Assembly: GCA_002367715.1 (NCBI GenBank)
Contig: DFDL01000003.1
Span: 1 to 12,079 of the forward strand
Direction of reading: 5' to 3'
Length of the DNA stretch: 12,079 nucleotides
DNA from: Actinobacteria bacterium UBA3028
GTDB taxonomy: Bacteria; Actinomycetota; Actinomycetes; Nanopelagicales; Nanopelagicaceae
Below the pieces are notes generated by a model, which made no database searches, was not told the origin of the DNA, and saw only the letters and a program-made list of their open reading frames with translations. This document shows, in pieces, positions 1-7,811 of this stretch. Within the stretch, counting starts at the first letter, position 1; every line of letters starts with the position of its first letter. A program made the translations under genes and the position numbers.

Positions 1-2
1 GG

Positions 3-764
3 CTTTCCTACATTTGGGATGGAGCAAGCAATGAACTCTGGCACTCTCAAAGAGAAGAACTATCAAAGGTGCTTCCCTGGAGAGATGGCAGTATTTTGCT
101 GAGTCAAACGGCAATCATTTTTCTTGACCAAGCCAATAATGAAGTCGAGCGAATAGACCTTCACAATCAGGAAAGTAACCTTCGCTGCTCTGATGCTGTA
201 GTTCTTCCAAATGGCGAAATCTTAGTTGGAATTCTAGATCGGGACTTAACGCCTAACCGCAGTCGGCTAATACAAGTAAAGTTAGATCGAAGCGTCGTTG
301 AGATTGTCTCTATAGCAAGTATCTCAAATGGCATAACTATTCTCGCCGACGGAAAGACAGTTGCTTGGGCTGATAGTCCACGTAAAGAAATTGAAGTCTT
401 TGATTTTGATATTTATTCAGGAGTAGTTTCAAATCGAAGGCCCTTTGCAAAACTTCCCGATGGAATTGGCCTTGTTGATGGAATGTGCGCAGATAAAGAT
501 GGCGGAGTTTGGGCGGCGCTCTGGGCTGGATCTGGAGTAGCCCATTTTGATAAATCAGGAAATTTGGATGAGGTGGTGCGCTTTGACTCTCCAAATGTCA
601 CATCATGCGCCTTTGATAGGGATGAGAACCTAATAATCACAACCGGGACTGCGACCCTTTCTTCAGATCAATTAGAGCGTTACCCAGGAGCCGGTGGGCT
701 TTGGAAAATACCAAAGGCCGAGCATGGGACAAGCTCTGCTCCCTTGTTTACCGCTCAATTTTAA
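3..764 (+). CDS. SMP-30/gluconolactonase-like protein, 5' end outside the window
   Basis: This is the C-terminal part of a six-bladed beta-propeller of the SMP-30/gluconolactonase/LRE family, whose members are metal-dependent lactonases. The frame is open from position 3, and the residues before the GTG at 69 still align with the complete paralogue at 2273-3145, so that GTG is internal and the true start lies before the window. Numbering from position 3, the metal-ligand Asn is at residue 109 (SNG motif, 327-329) and the ligand Asp at residue 159 (VDGM), followed by the usual DGGVWAALW strand. The family's R-x-N-D substrate motif reads R-C-S-D here (residues 61-64), so a substrate-contacting Asn is replaced by Ser; the lactone may differ from that of the paralogue. 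The N-terminal Glu ligand is not in the window. The stop is 21 nt from the next gene, in the same frame. Family call firm, substrate unknown. Confidence 0.88.
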   Translation, partial: LSYIWDGASNELWHSQREELSKVLPWRDGSILLSQTAIIFLDQANNEVERIDLHNQESNLRCSDAVVLPNGEILVGILDRDLTPNRSRLIQVKLDRSVVEIVSIASISNGITILADGKTVAWADSPRKEIEVFDFDIYSGVVSNRRPFAKLPDGIGLVDGMCADKDGGVWAALWAGSGVAHFDKSGNLDEVVRFDSPNVTSCAFDRDENLIITTGTATLSSDQLERYPGAGGLWKIPKAEHGTSSAPLFTAQF

Positions 765-785
765 GGACCCCCTGAGACAAACGCG

Positions 786-2276
786 TTGGCTACCCCAACA
801 TGGGAGATAGTCGGTATCTTTCTCTCTATGACAAGCGCGAATACCTTGATGACAGGCTCACGGGTTGAGCTAGTCAATTGGTTGCGCCATGAGAAACCTG
901 AAACGATTGTTGAAAACACCATCGCAGCTTTAGAACGCGGTGTTCCTATGGATGAATTATGGGCTGCTGGAGCCTTAACTGCCGCAAAATATGTCAGTAA
1001 TCAAGCACGCAATCTTCTAGGTTTTGTCTCGCACGCAATGATTGGTTGCGAGGATGCTAGACAATCTGCTCTAGGACAACCAGAAGAGATTCAAAAAATT
1101 ATGCTAATCCAAGCGTTGGCACAAGTTGTGACAGATCTTCATGATCCATGTTTTGCGCCATATGAATTATTCGATGTTTGGGGAATTTCTGAAGGAAATG
1201 TTGACGATGGAGTTAAGCAACTTCGAGCAGATGTCAGTCTTGGAGAATGGATGCGGGCAGATCATCGATTAGTGGGCTTATCTAAAGAGATGAAGCGTGA
1301 AGAGTTGATTGATTTGCTTCTTGATATCGGACTAGAAGGCATGGTTACCGATGATCACACTTTGATAACGCCGGCTCTGGCTCTAGACATGATGGAGTTG
1401 ACTGGCTGGGAAGATGGTCTATCAATGCTTCGCGGCACACTGCGCTACTCATGTACCTTCCCTCGCAATCTGGCTCCATATCAAAAGGCTGTAGATCTTG
1501 TTGAGAAGTACAACCTGGAGAGCAAAATCTCACTCGGTCTCAAAGATACTGCTGCAATTTCTCAGTTGCGCGAAAGATTTTTGGCGATGTCTCCAGAAGA
1601 AAGACCTGAGGCAGTTGCTAAGGCAATGGCAGATGAGGCAGCAAGTGCAGATACAGTTATATCGGCTCTTTCTTTGGCAGCGTGCGATATGTATCTACAG
1701 GTGGATCCCGTAGCACAAGATGATTTTGATGCTGTAAGTCGAGAGGTTGCTCCTATTCATATTGGAACAACGCTAAATATTCTTCGAGCATCTCTGCGCC
1801 ACATGTCTCCGCGTACTCAAGCCCTCGCAGTAGTAATGGGTGGCTGTTTGCTTGAGAGAGGACCGAGCATTCTTAATGAGAAATTTGAGTTCATATCCTT
1901 TTCCCCGGCTCGTGCCTATCCCTACAGCGAAGATATCGCTGAGTTAAAGGATCTATCCGCAGCTGAGCTAATAGAGCAATTGCGCCTAGCAATCTTTGCC
2001 CATGATGTCCGTAAGACAACAGCGGCCATCGCTGCCTATAGAGATCTCAATGCCCCATCAGATGAATTAATTGCATTGCTTGTGGAGATTGCATGTTCAG
2101 ATGACGGAACGCTTATGCATAATGTCAAACATCTCCACTCTTGCCTAGAAGAATTTCGCTCATCAACACATTCTGATCGATGGAATTTTCTAATTGCCGC
2201 TGGAAAGTGGATCTCTTGGTACGCTGGAAAAGACACTAAGATTTATAAGCAAGCTACTACATCTCTTGCAAGCTAA
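786..2276 (+). CDS. unrecognised 496-residue helical protein
   Basis: I do not recognise this family. The protein looks soluble and mostly alpha-helical, with no signal peptide, no long hydrophobic segment and no nucleotide-binding loop. Possible active-site stretches are a histidine with acidic neighbours at 83-90, D-L-H-D followed by PCFAPYEL (117-128), a helix with histidines at both ends (325 and 339), and H-N-V-K-H-L-H at 445-451. The spacing of the histidines would suit a metal or heme site, but that is only a suggestion. The layout faintly recalls questin-oxidase-like helical proteins; I would not rely on it. TTG at 786 is taken as the start because a GAGA sits 8 nt before it. ATG at 828 (residue 15) or 849 (residue 22) are alternatives without better ribosome binding sites. 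It follows the SMP-30-like gene by 21 nt, probably in one transcript, and its stop overlaps the convergent operon's last stop by 4 nt. Confidence 0.8.
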   Translation: MATPTWEIVGIFLSMTSANTLMTGSRVELVNWLRHEKPETIVENTIAALERGVPMDELWAAGALTAAKYVSNQARNLLGFVSHAMIGCEDARQSALGQPEEIQKIMLIQALAQVVTDLHDPCFAPYELFDVWGISEGNVDDGVKQLRADVSLGEWMRADHRLVGLSKEMKREELIDLLLDIGLEGMVTDDHTLITPALALDMMELTGWEDGLSMLRGTLRYSCTFPRNLAPYQKAVDLVEKYNLESKISLGLKDTAAISQLRERFLAMSPEERPEAVAKAMADEAASADTVISALSLAACDMYLQVDPVAQDDFDAVSREVAPIHIGTTLNILRASLRHMSPRTQALAVVMGGCLLERGPSILNEKFEFISFSPARAYPYSEDIAELKDLSAAELIEQLRLAIFAHDVRKTTAAIAAYRDLNAPSDELIALLVEIACSDDGTLMHNVKHLHSCLEEFRSSTHSDRWNFLIAAGKWISWYAGKDTKIYKQATTSLAS

Positions 2277-3145
2277 CGACTTAAAGCGAATTTAATTTCT
2301 GCTCTACCTCTTGTGGCAACATCAGCGACAAAAATGGAACCTGCTAATGGTTCACTTTCTAACTTTTTCTCATCAAGCATATAACTTGCTGAGGTTATAA
2401 AGAGGCTCTCATACTTTTCTCCCCCAAAAGCCAAACTTGTTGGCTGCGATACAGGAAGAGCTAACTCACGAATTAATCTGCCGTCTGGGCTTAAGCAAAC
2501 AACTTTCCCTCCACCCCAGAGAGCTACCCAGAGATTTTCTTCCAGATCGATTGTCATCCCATCGGGTGAACCTGCATCTTCGGCAAATTCATAGACAACT
2601 CTGCGATTTCCTACAACTCCAAACTCTTGATCATAATCAAAGAGAGCTACCTGACGTGACAAAGTATCAATATAGAAAAACTTCTTTCCTGAGGAGTCCC
2701 AGCAGAGCCCGTTACTCAGCCCGATGCCAGAGATTAAGGTTTTAACACTTTTAGAAGAGTCTATTGAATACAACGCAGCGCTTGCCTTAGCAGGCTGATA
2801 TCGCATCGTGCCAGCGACAAAGTTACCGAAAGGATCACACTTTCCATCATTAAAGCGAATGTCCTCGCTCTCCAAAACTCTTGCAAGATAATTGATTTTT
2901 CCATCAGCTAGATCTACTGTGGCAAAGCCATCTCTTACAGCAGCGATATACCTACTTTGATCCAAGAGTCCAACTGCTCCGATGTGGATACCAATATTTA
3001 TTGAGTCAACCTGGCTGTTTGAGGGATTGAACCGATGAATTGAGCCTCGAGTAACATCAACAAATATCAATTCACGGCTTTGACTATCCCAAATAGGGCC
3101 TTCGCCGACTTCAGCGTCGAAACGAAGTGCTAACTCAACACTCAT
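2273..3145 (-). CDS. SMP-30/gluconolactonase family lactonase
   Basis: A full-length (290 residues, normal for the family) six-bladed propeller lactonase, expected to open a sugar lactone to the aldonic acid in the cytoplasm. The whole active-site set is visible: metal ligands Glu15 (GEGPIWD), Asn145 (SNG) and Asp195 (SPDGM), and substrate residues Arg97 and Asn99 in RFND. The strand NLWVALWGGGKV is typical. It has no signal peptide. The ATG shares ATGA with the TGA of the upstream kinase gene, so translation is probably coupled; its own ribosome site is weak. As the last gene of the minus-strand operon it supplies the step between the dehydrogenase and the acid-sugar dehydratase. It is clearly paralogous to the plus-strand protein at 3-764 (shared GVV-x-NRR, VALW and C-terminal blade) but diverged. 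The exact lactone is not readable from sequence. Confidence 0.93.
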   Translation of the reverse strand: MSVELALRFDAEVGEGPIWDSQSRELIFVDVTRGSIHRFNPSNSQVDSINIGIHIGAVGLLDQSRYIAAVRDGFATVDLADGKINYLARVLESEDIRFNDGKCDPFGNFVAGTMRYQPAKASAALYSIDSSKSVKTLISGIGLSNGLCWDSSGKKFFYIDTLSRQVALFDYDQEFGVVGNRRVVYEFAEDAGSPDGMTIDLEENLWVALWGGGKVVCLSPDGRLIRELALPVSQPTSLAFGGEKYESLFITSASYMLDEKKLESEPLAGSIFVADVATRGRAEIKFALSR

Positions 3146-4230
3146 CTAATAACCCGCGCACTTCCACCTTCAGCTAACTTCTTTACCTCAGCCAGAGAAG
3201 CCATGCTGGTATCTCCGGGAGTTGTCATTGCAAGTGCCCCATGGGCCAAGCCATATTCGATTGCTACCTCAAGCTTGAGTCCAGTTAGTAATCCATAAAT
3301 TAGGCCTGAAGCAAAGCTATCGCCGCCACCGACGCGATCAAATATTTCCAAATTTTCATATAACTTGCCCTGAACAAAGCCTTCGCTCTTTGACCAGGCG
3401 AGTCCGGTCCAGTTATTAATCGTCGCACTCTTGACACTTCTTAGAGTGACAGCGATTACTTCAAGGTTTGGATATTTTTGGCTCGTAGTCTCAATCATCT
3501 TGCGATAAGCATTTATATCTAATTTATCGTAGTTACCACTCGAGCCCGCTATCTCAATTCCTAAAGCAACCTCAAAATCTTCTTCATTGCCAATCAAGAC
3601 ATCAATGTTGCTTGCTAATCGTTGATTTACCTGCTGCGCTCTGGCTTTGCCACCAATGGACTTCCAAAGACTTGGGCGATAGTTAAGATCATAGGAGACT
3701 ATTGTCTTATTGCTTCGAGCTATTGATGCTGCCTCTAAAGCAACATCGGCGGTAGTGGAAGAGAGCGCTGCAAAAATTCCTCCAGTATGAAGCCATCTAG
3801 TTCCTTGGACAGCAAAAATTTCCTTGAAGTTAAAATCATTTGTCGTTAATTGAGACACTGCAGTGTTACCTCGATCTGAGACGCCCACTGCTCCCCTCAC
3901 GCCAAAGCCACGCTCAGTGAAGTTGAGGCCATTTCTAACTTCTCGGCCAACGCCATCGAAGTCTCTCCAAATAATATTCTCAGTATCTACCCCACCTTGC
4001 AGAATTAAATCTTCGATTAGTCGACCCACTTCATTATCAGCAAGAGCTGTGAGAATTGCTGTTTTCATACCAAAGCATTTACGCAAACCTCGAGCAACGT
4101 TGTATTCTCCGCCGCCCTCCCACAAATCAAATCGACGTGCATTTCGAACTCGACCACTTCCAGGATCGAGGCGAAGCATCACCTCGCCTAACGAGAGTAA
4201 ATCAAATGCCGCATCTTTTTTGATTTTCAT
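3142..4230 (-). CDS. kdgK: 2-keto-3-deoxygluconate kinase, PfkB family
   Basis: A 362-residue ribokinase-fold (PfkB) sugar kinase, most like 2-dehydro-3-deoxygluconokinases, which make the 6-phosphate from KDG and ATP. Visible motifs are the N-terminal substrate loop GGGEYNVARGL (39-49), DLNYRP (181-186), the NEEDFEVALGI segment (215-225), and the C-terminal PfkB signature DRVGGGDSFASG (298-309) with catalytic base Asp304. The start is ATG at 4230, because AGGAG lies 5 nt upstream and the family begins here; an in-frame ATG at 4347 would add 39 cysteine-rich residues read out of frame inside the aldolase gene. It lies 8 nt after the aldolase stop and overlaps the lactonase start by ATGA. Together with the aldolase it forms the lower half of an Entner-Doudoroff-type route. 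A related ketodeoxy acid, such as the galactonate form, cannot be excluded. Confidence 0.92.
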   Translation of the reverse strand: MKIKKDAAFDLLSLGEVMLRLDPGSGRVRNARRFDLWEGGGEYNVARGLRKCFGMKTAILTALADNEVGRLIEDLILQGGVDTENIIWRDFDGVGREVRNGLNFTERGFGVRGAVGVSDRGNTAVSQLTTNDFNFKEIFAVQGTRWLHTGGIFAALSSTTADVALEAASIARSNKTIVSYDLNYRPSLWKSIGGKARAQQVNQRLASNIDVLIGNEEDFEVALGIEIAGSSGNYDKLDINAYRKMIETTSQKYPNLEVIAVTLRSVKSATINNWTGLAWSKSEGFVQGKLYENLEIFDRVGGGDSFASGLIYGLLTGLKLEVAIEYGLAHGALAMTTPGDTSMASLAEVKKLAEGGSARVIR

Positions 4231-4235
4231 TATGG

Positions 4236-4240
4236 CTCCT
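4236..4240 (-). promoter_or_regulatory. Shine-Dalgarno deciding the kinase start
   Basis: On the minus strand this reads AGGAG, 5 nt before the ATG at 4230. It overlaps the TAG stop of the aldolase gene (4239-4241), so a ribosome ending the aldolase sits on the kinase initiation site. It is the main reason for rejecting the far-upstream ATG at 4347. Confidence 0.85.
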
Positions 4241-4847
4241 AATTCAGCTTTGAGGCTAGTACTGCAAGGCGTGCAATTTCGGTTAAATTCTTCTCTGCCA
4301 TTGCAGATTTTGGAAACATCCAACTTCCACCAACAGCAAGAACACACTTCTCTGCAAGATATTGAGCAGCATTCTCCTGGTTAATTCCTCCAGTTGGAAT
4401 AAAGCGAGTAGTTGGAAATGGAGCAGAAATGGCTTTAAGAGCCGTAATCCCTCCTAGGGTCTCAGCAGGAAACCACTTGAGCTCATCCAGCGACTCTCCA
4501 AGACCTGCAAGGACTTCGGATGCAGTGGCTACTCCTGGCAGATAAGGAATTCTTAATTCTCTTGCCTTTGCCACCAAATCACTTCTAAAGCCTGCTGAAA
4601 CTGCAAACTCAATGCCTAGATTGCTACCACGGTCCAGATCTGAGTCTCTTGATACCGAGCCCATTCCAACGCAAAGCCCCTTAATCTGCTTCATCATCTC
4701 TATAGCTTGCCAACTAGCAGGAGTGCGGAGAGTCACTTCAACAATATCGATTCCAGAGTCCATCAAACAATTACCCAAATCCTTAGCCCAAGCCGCATCT
4801 TCAATGACAAGAACTGGGATTACGCGATTTTTTCCTAACGCCTCCAT
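4239..4847 (-). CDS. eda: KDPG/KHG-type class I aldolase
   Basis: A 202-residue aldolase of the Eda family (KDPG/KHG/KDPGal aldolases, usually 200-215 residues), which cleaves 2-keto-3-deoxy-6-phospho acids to pyruvate and glyceraldehyde-3-phosphate. Glu37 and Arg41 lie in the EVTLRT motif (catalytic Glu and phosphate/carboxylate Arg), the Schiff-base Lys124 is in KWFPAE, and PGVATASE and IPTGGI complete the barrel. The common GAGTV stretch reads G-M-G-S-V here (61-65) and FAVSPG reads FAVSAG, mild departures that may affect substrate preference. Its ATG is 7 nt after the SDR stop with only a weak AAGAA site, so coupling is likely. The DgoA-type use of the galactonate-derived substrate is the main alternative. 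Confidence 0.93.
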   Translation of the reverse strand: MEALGKNRVIPVLVIEDAAWAKDLGNCLMDSGIDIVEVTLRTPASWQAIEMMKQIKGLCVGMGSVSRDSDLDRGSNLGIEFAVSAGFRSDLVAKARELRIPYLPGVATASEVLAGLGESLDELKWFPAETLGGITALKAISAPFPTTRFIPTGGINQENAAQYLAEKCVLAVGGSWMFPKSAMAEKNLTEIARLAVLASKLN

Positions 4848-4854
4848 TGATATG

Positions 4855-5574
4855 TCAATTCTTGATCATGTAGCCGCCATCGACGATGACTACTGAGCCT
4901 GTCATGAAAGATGACTCTGGGGATGACATCCAATAAATACTCTTAGCAATTTCTTCTGCTGTACCCACTCTCATTAAAGCATGCATGGATTCAACATCTT
5001 TGCGATACTTCACTGGATCAGCGGATTTCTCAAGCCCTTCAACAGTAAATGGAGTTTCAATCCATCCTGGCGCAATTGCATTGACTCTAATCTTAGGTGC
5101 AAGCTCTAAGGCCAATGATTTAGTAAGAGAGTCGACAGCACCCTTAGTTGTGCAATATGCGGCATATCCCACAGAGCCAATATAACCCGAGATTGAGCTC
5201 ATATTTACGATGCTTGGTTTATCACTCTTTTCAAGAAGATTCTTTAGGTGCTTAATCGAAACCACCATACCCAAGACATTTACCTCAAACATGTTTCGCC
5301 ACTGATCTAAATCAGCGCTTTCAATTATCGACAGATAGTTTCGACCTGCAATGTTTATTAGTGTGTCTAACTTTCCATACTCTGATTCAATAAAATCGCG
5401 CACTTTCATCCAAAGCTTCTCGTCGCAAATATCACCTTGAAAGAAATGATTACAATTTCCACCACTTGGTCTTTGATCCACTCCAATAACTTCAAAGCCT
5501 TTTAATTGAAATTCTCGCGCAGTAGCAAGCCCCATGCCACCTGCGGCGCCAGTTACCACTGCAATTGCCTTCAT
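4855..5574 (-). CDS. short-chain dehydrogenase, probably NAD-dependent sugar dehydrogenase
   Basis: A 239-residue classical SDR oxidoreductase. The Rossmann glycine motif TGAAGGMG is at 8-15. Asp33 at the end of strand 2 (VIGVD) favours NAD over NADP. NIAG is at 74-77, with Asn99, Ser127, Tyr140 and Lys144 as the catalytic tetrad (YxxxK intact), and the C-terminal VIVDGGYMI is typical. It lies between the GH13-like enzyme, whose TGA it overlaps by ATGA, and the aldolase. In this setting the natural job is oxidising an aldose or deoxy-sugar to its lactone, the substrate of the SMP-30 protein. The family alone does not fix the substrate; a 2-keto acid or uronate reductase role is possible. A partial ribosome site (AAGAGAG) lies 4 nt before the ATG. 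Confidence 0.92.
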   Translation of the reverse strand: MKAIAVVTGAAGGMGLATAREFQLKGFEVIGVDQRPSGGNCNHFFQGDICDEKLWMKVRDFIESEYGKLDTLINIAGRNYLSIIESADLDQWRNMFEVNVLGMVVSIKHLKNLLEKSDKPSIVNMSSISGYIGSVGYAAYCTTKGAVDSLTKSLALELAPKIRVNAIAPGWIETPFTVEGLEKSADPVKYRKDVESMHALMRVGTAEEIAKSIYWMSSPESSFMTGSVVIVDGGYMIKN

Positions 5575-7802
5575 TGGCTCTCTTTGCTGTCGATGCGAAC
5601 GGCTGAGTAAGGACGCAAGACTATGGCCTCAGACTCCAAAAATGAATCACCTACTAAGTTTTCTGATTCATAGGGAATAAACCACTTTTCAAAAGGAGTT
5701 CTTACTTCATTTTCACTTGGATTTACCAGAATAGTTTTAGCCTCGCCCTTATTCCGATAACTTATACCGAAAATTTCGTCCGGAGTTTGACTTGAATCCC
5801 ACCACTTAACTTCGCCAAATTTATAGGAGTCACTCGACTTAAGAAGCGCTAATTTAGGAAGGAGACTTTCTATTCCCTCTTCTCCCCCAACAAACATCAT
5901 GAAAGGGCCTGGAAGGGAGCCAAAGATGCAGGTAAGAAGTTGGGTCATTTGAAGTCCAAACTGTTCACGGCGCCACTTGATTCCCCATGAGGGCCACCAG
6001 AAGGTATCGTGCGAATCGATGTGATGTGCCGTCATTGAACCTTGAGGCAAGAGTGAATCACGATCTCTCATCCAAACGGCAATTTCCTTGCCACTTCTGA
6101 TTCCATGGCGTGAGCGGGTCTTGGGCGAGGCAAGGGATGTAACTAGCCACTGCTCATCGTAATTGTAATTTAAATCCATAGATTTTCTTAAGAGATGCCC
6201 CGATGGTTCGGTATACATCAGAGCGTCAGAATTTAAATCTTTAACCTTTGGGCGTAATTTTTGAAAAAGACCCACACATGCAAGAGCAGAGGCATTAGCT
6301 CTCCCCCTTGCCCAGGTCGCCCAATTTGGATAGTCGTTATATGTTGGAGCATCGAATCGAAATCCATCTATCTCAAGTTCGCGAACCAAAAAGAGCATGG
6401 CATCCATAAAATACTCTTGCCATGATGCGCTCCTGGCATCAAACGCCTTGGTGTATACCCCAGTGACGTTTCCATTTCCATCACGATAGAACCACTCGGG
6501 ATGCTGAGATATCAGAGGAGAAACTGCTGGACTTCCCTCTCGCCAAGCTTCTTCAAAGTCAATAATGTGCCTTGACCAGGCAATGTAGTAGTTGGAGGGA
6601 TCTTTTACATCGGTACTAAAACTGTCATAAGTTGTTTCATCAACTCGATCCTTATATGGACCACTTCGTACGCCATCTGCCGCACTGGTTATTGATTCTT
6701 TATCTAAAACTCCATGAAGCAGAACATCTAAAATAACTCGAATTCCAATTTTATGGGCCTGTTGGACTAATCGTTTAATCTCAGCCTTTTCTCCGTAGGA
6801 AGTATCAATATCCCAATAGTCGTGCACGTTATAGCTTGGGTAAGGCTGACGTGGCATAAGTTGTATACAGGTAAATCCCATCTTCTTGATTCGAGGCAAA
6901 TCTGAAATCAAGTCGGTGGCAGTTGGATAAGGCCCATACTTGTTGACTTTAGCAAAAATCGAATAACCTAATTGAGCTTCGAATATCATCGAATGCTTAA
7001 TCCACTCTGGTGGCCTTGCTGGAGAAGTTACCCCTCGCTCTCCAAGCCAGTATTGAAACACTGGAGGAAATTTCTCCCAAATAGGAACGTCGAGATCTAT
7101 AGACATTAAAGAAATTGGGATGCTGCTCGCAACCTTTAGGTCACTGCAGAACTCTGTTTTGATCTTCAGATTAATTTGACTACTAGAGATTCCCTGAACT
7201 TCAACTTCGGGAATTTCGACATCGCCATCAACCCAAAGAGCGAGGTTTTCACTCTGATCTGCTGAGCTTAGGTGGATTAAACCTGATGAGCCGCGCAGCC
7301 CCCCCATAGGCGAGATTCCTGTAGAGGAAGCTAATTCGCTTAATGGCAAATTTCCTCTCATTCCATTTCCAGCAATATTGCTCAGCCATTGGCTTTCAGG
7401 TAATTCAAATTTAAAGTCTGCTACTAGATTACGCACAATCAAATCTTGATTGCCAATGAAAATTACCTTAGTTGAAAGCGCTGGTCCATTACGATTCATT
7501 GAATAAACTACTTGAGCATTTGCTGGGCCAATCAAAATTGGAATAATCCAGCTGACTCCCTGCAAATCTTGAGACGTGAATGGCTCTCCGACGCGCTTTA
7601 TTGAGCTAGACCATTGGGTGTCAAAATACTCCAGACCACCAACCGGATTACGCCGCTCTCCGCCTCCGGTTTCAATCATTAACGTTGTCGCTACCTTGAT
7701 GAAGAAATTTTTTCCACTCTTGGTCAGGCGAAATTCGCTTGGAAGACCCGAACTTTCATCGAATTCTAGGCCGTGATTGGACTCTTCATGGTTGAGTCTC
7801 AT
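5571..7802 (-). CDS. GH13-like alpha-amylase-superfamily enzyme with large N-terminal domain
   Basis: A 743-residue enzyme with an alpha-amylase-type (beta/alpha)8 barrel at about residues 270-650. The barrel opens with NVHDYWDIDTSYG (325-337), the counterpart of the family's DYY-x-IDP-x-YG. Catalytic regions: region II GFRFDA with Arg482 and nucleophile Asp484; region III with acid/base Glu532 (MYTEPSG); region IV HHIDSHD with His598 and Asp599. Region I reads D-V-L-L-H-G (359-364), so the usual Asn-His pair is His-Gly. Residues 1-270 form a beta-rich domain I cannot assign; about 675-738 looks like amylase domain C. There is no signal peptide, so it works in the cytoplasm, probably on an imported small glycoside or by glycosyl transfer, not on external starch. 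AGGA lies 7 nt before the ATG, overlapping the permease stop; the 3' end overlaps the SDR by ATGA. Fold firm, substrate unknown. Confidence 0.85.
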   Translation of the reverse strand: MRLNHEESNHGLEFDESSGLPSEFRLTKSGKNFFIKVATTLMIETGGGERRNPVGGLEYFDTQWSSSIKRVGEPFTSQDLQGVSWIIPILIGPANAQVVYSMNRNGPALSTKVIFIGNQDLIVRNLVADFKFELPESQWLSNIAGNGMRGNLPLSELASSTGISPMGGLRGSSGLIHLSSADQSENLALWVDGDVEIPEVEVQGISSSQINLKIKTEFCSDLKVASSIPISLMSIDLDVPIWEKFPPVFQYWLGERGVTSPARPPEWIKHSMIFEAQLGYSIFAKVNKYGPYPTATDLISDLPRIKKMGFTCIQLMPRQPYPSYNVHDYWDIDTSYGEKAEIKRLVQQAHKIGIRVILDVLLHGVLDKESITSAADGVRSGPYKDRVDETTYDSFSTDVKDPSNYYIAWSRHIIDFEEAWREGSPAVSPLISQHPEWFYRDGNGNVTGVYTKAFDARSASWQEYFMDAMLFLVRELEIDGFRFDAPTYNDYPNWATWARGRANASALACVGLFQKLRPKVKDLNSDALMYTEPSGHLLRKSMDLNYNYDEQWLVTSLASPKTRSRHGIRSGKEIAVWMRDRDSLLPQGSMTAHHIDSHDTFWWPSWGIKWRREQFGLQMTQLLTCIFGSLPGPFMMFVGGEEGIESLLPKLALLKSSDSYKFGEVKWWDSSQTPDEIFGISYRNKGEAKTILVNPSENEVRTPFEKWFIPYESENLVGDSFLESEAIVLRPYSAVRIDSKESQ

Positions 7803-7811
7803 AGAGATTTC

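Noticed and set aside
69..764. GTG at 69 as the true start of the first SMP-30-like gene
   Set aside because: The frame is open back to position 3, and the residues before the GTG continue the alignment with the complete paralogue; the gene simply begins before the window.
2265..2272. 8-bp palindrome cttgcaag near the convergent stops as a terminator
   Set aside because: It is too short, has no loop and no T-run, and lies in coding sequence.
4231..4347. N-terminal extension of the kinase from an ATG at 4347
   Set aside because: It adds 39 cysteine-rich residues read in another frame of the aldolase gene, lacks a good ribosome site, and AGGAG marks the ATG at 4230.
3863..4384. Plus-strand 173-codon open frame opposite the kinase and aldolase genes
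   Set aside because: Its Ser/Pro/Arg-rich composition with no motif is the shadow of well-supported genes on the other strand.
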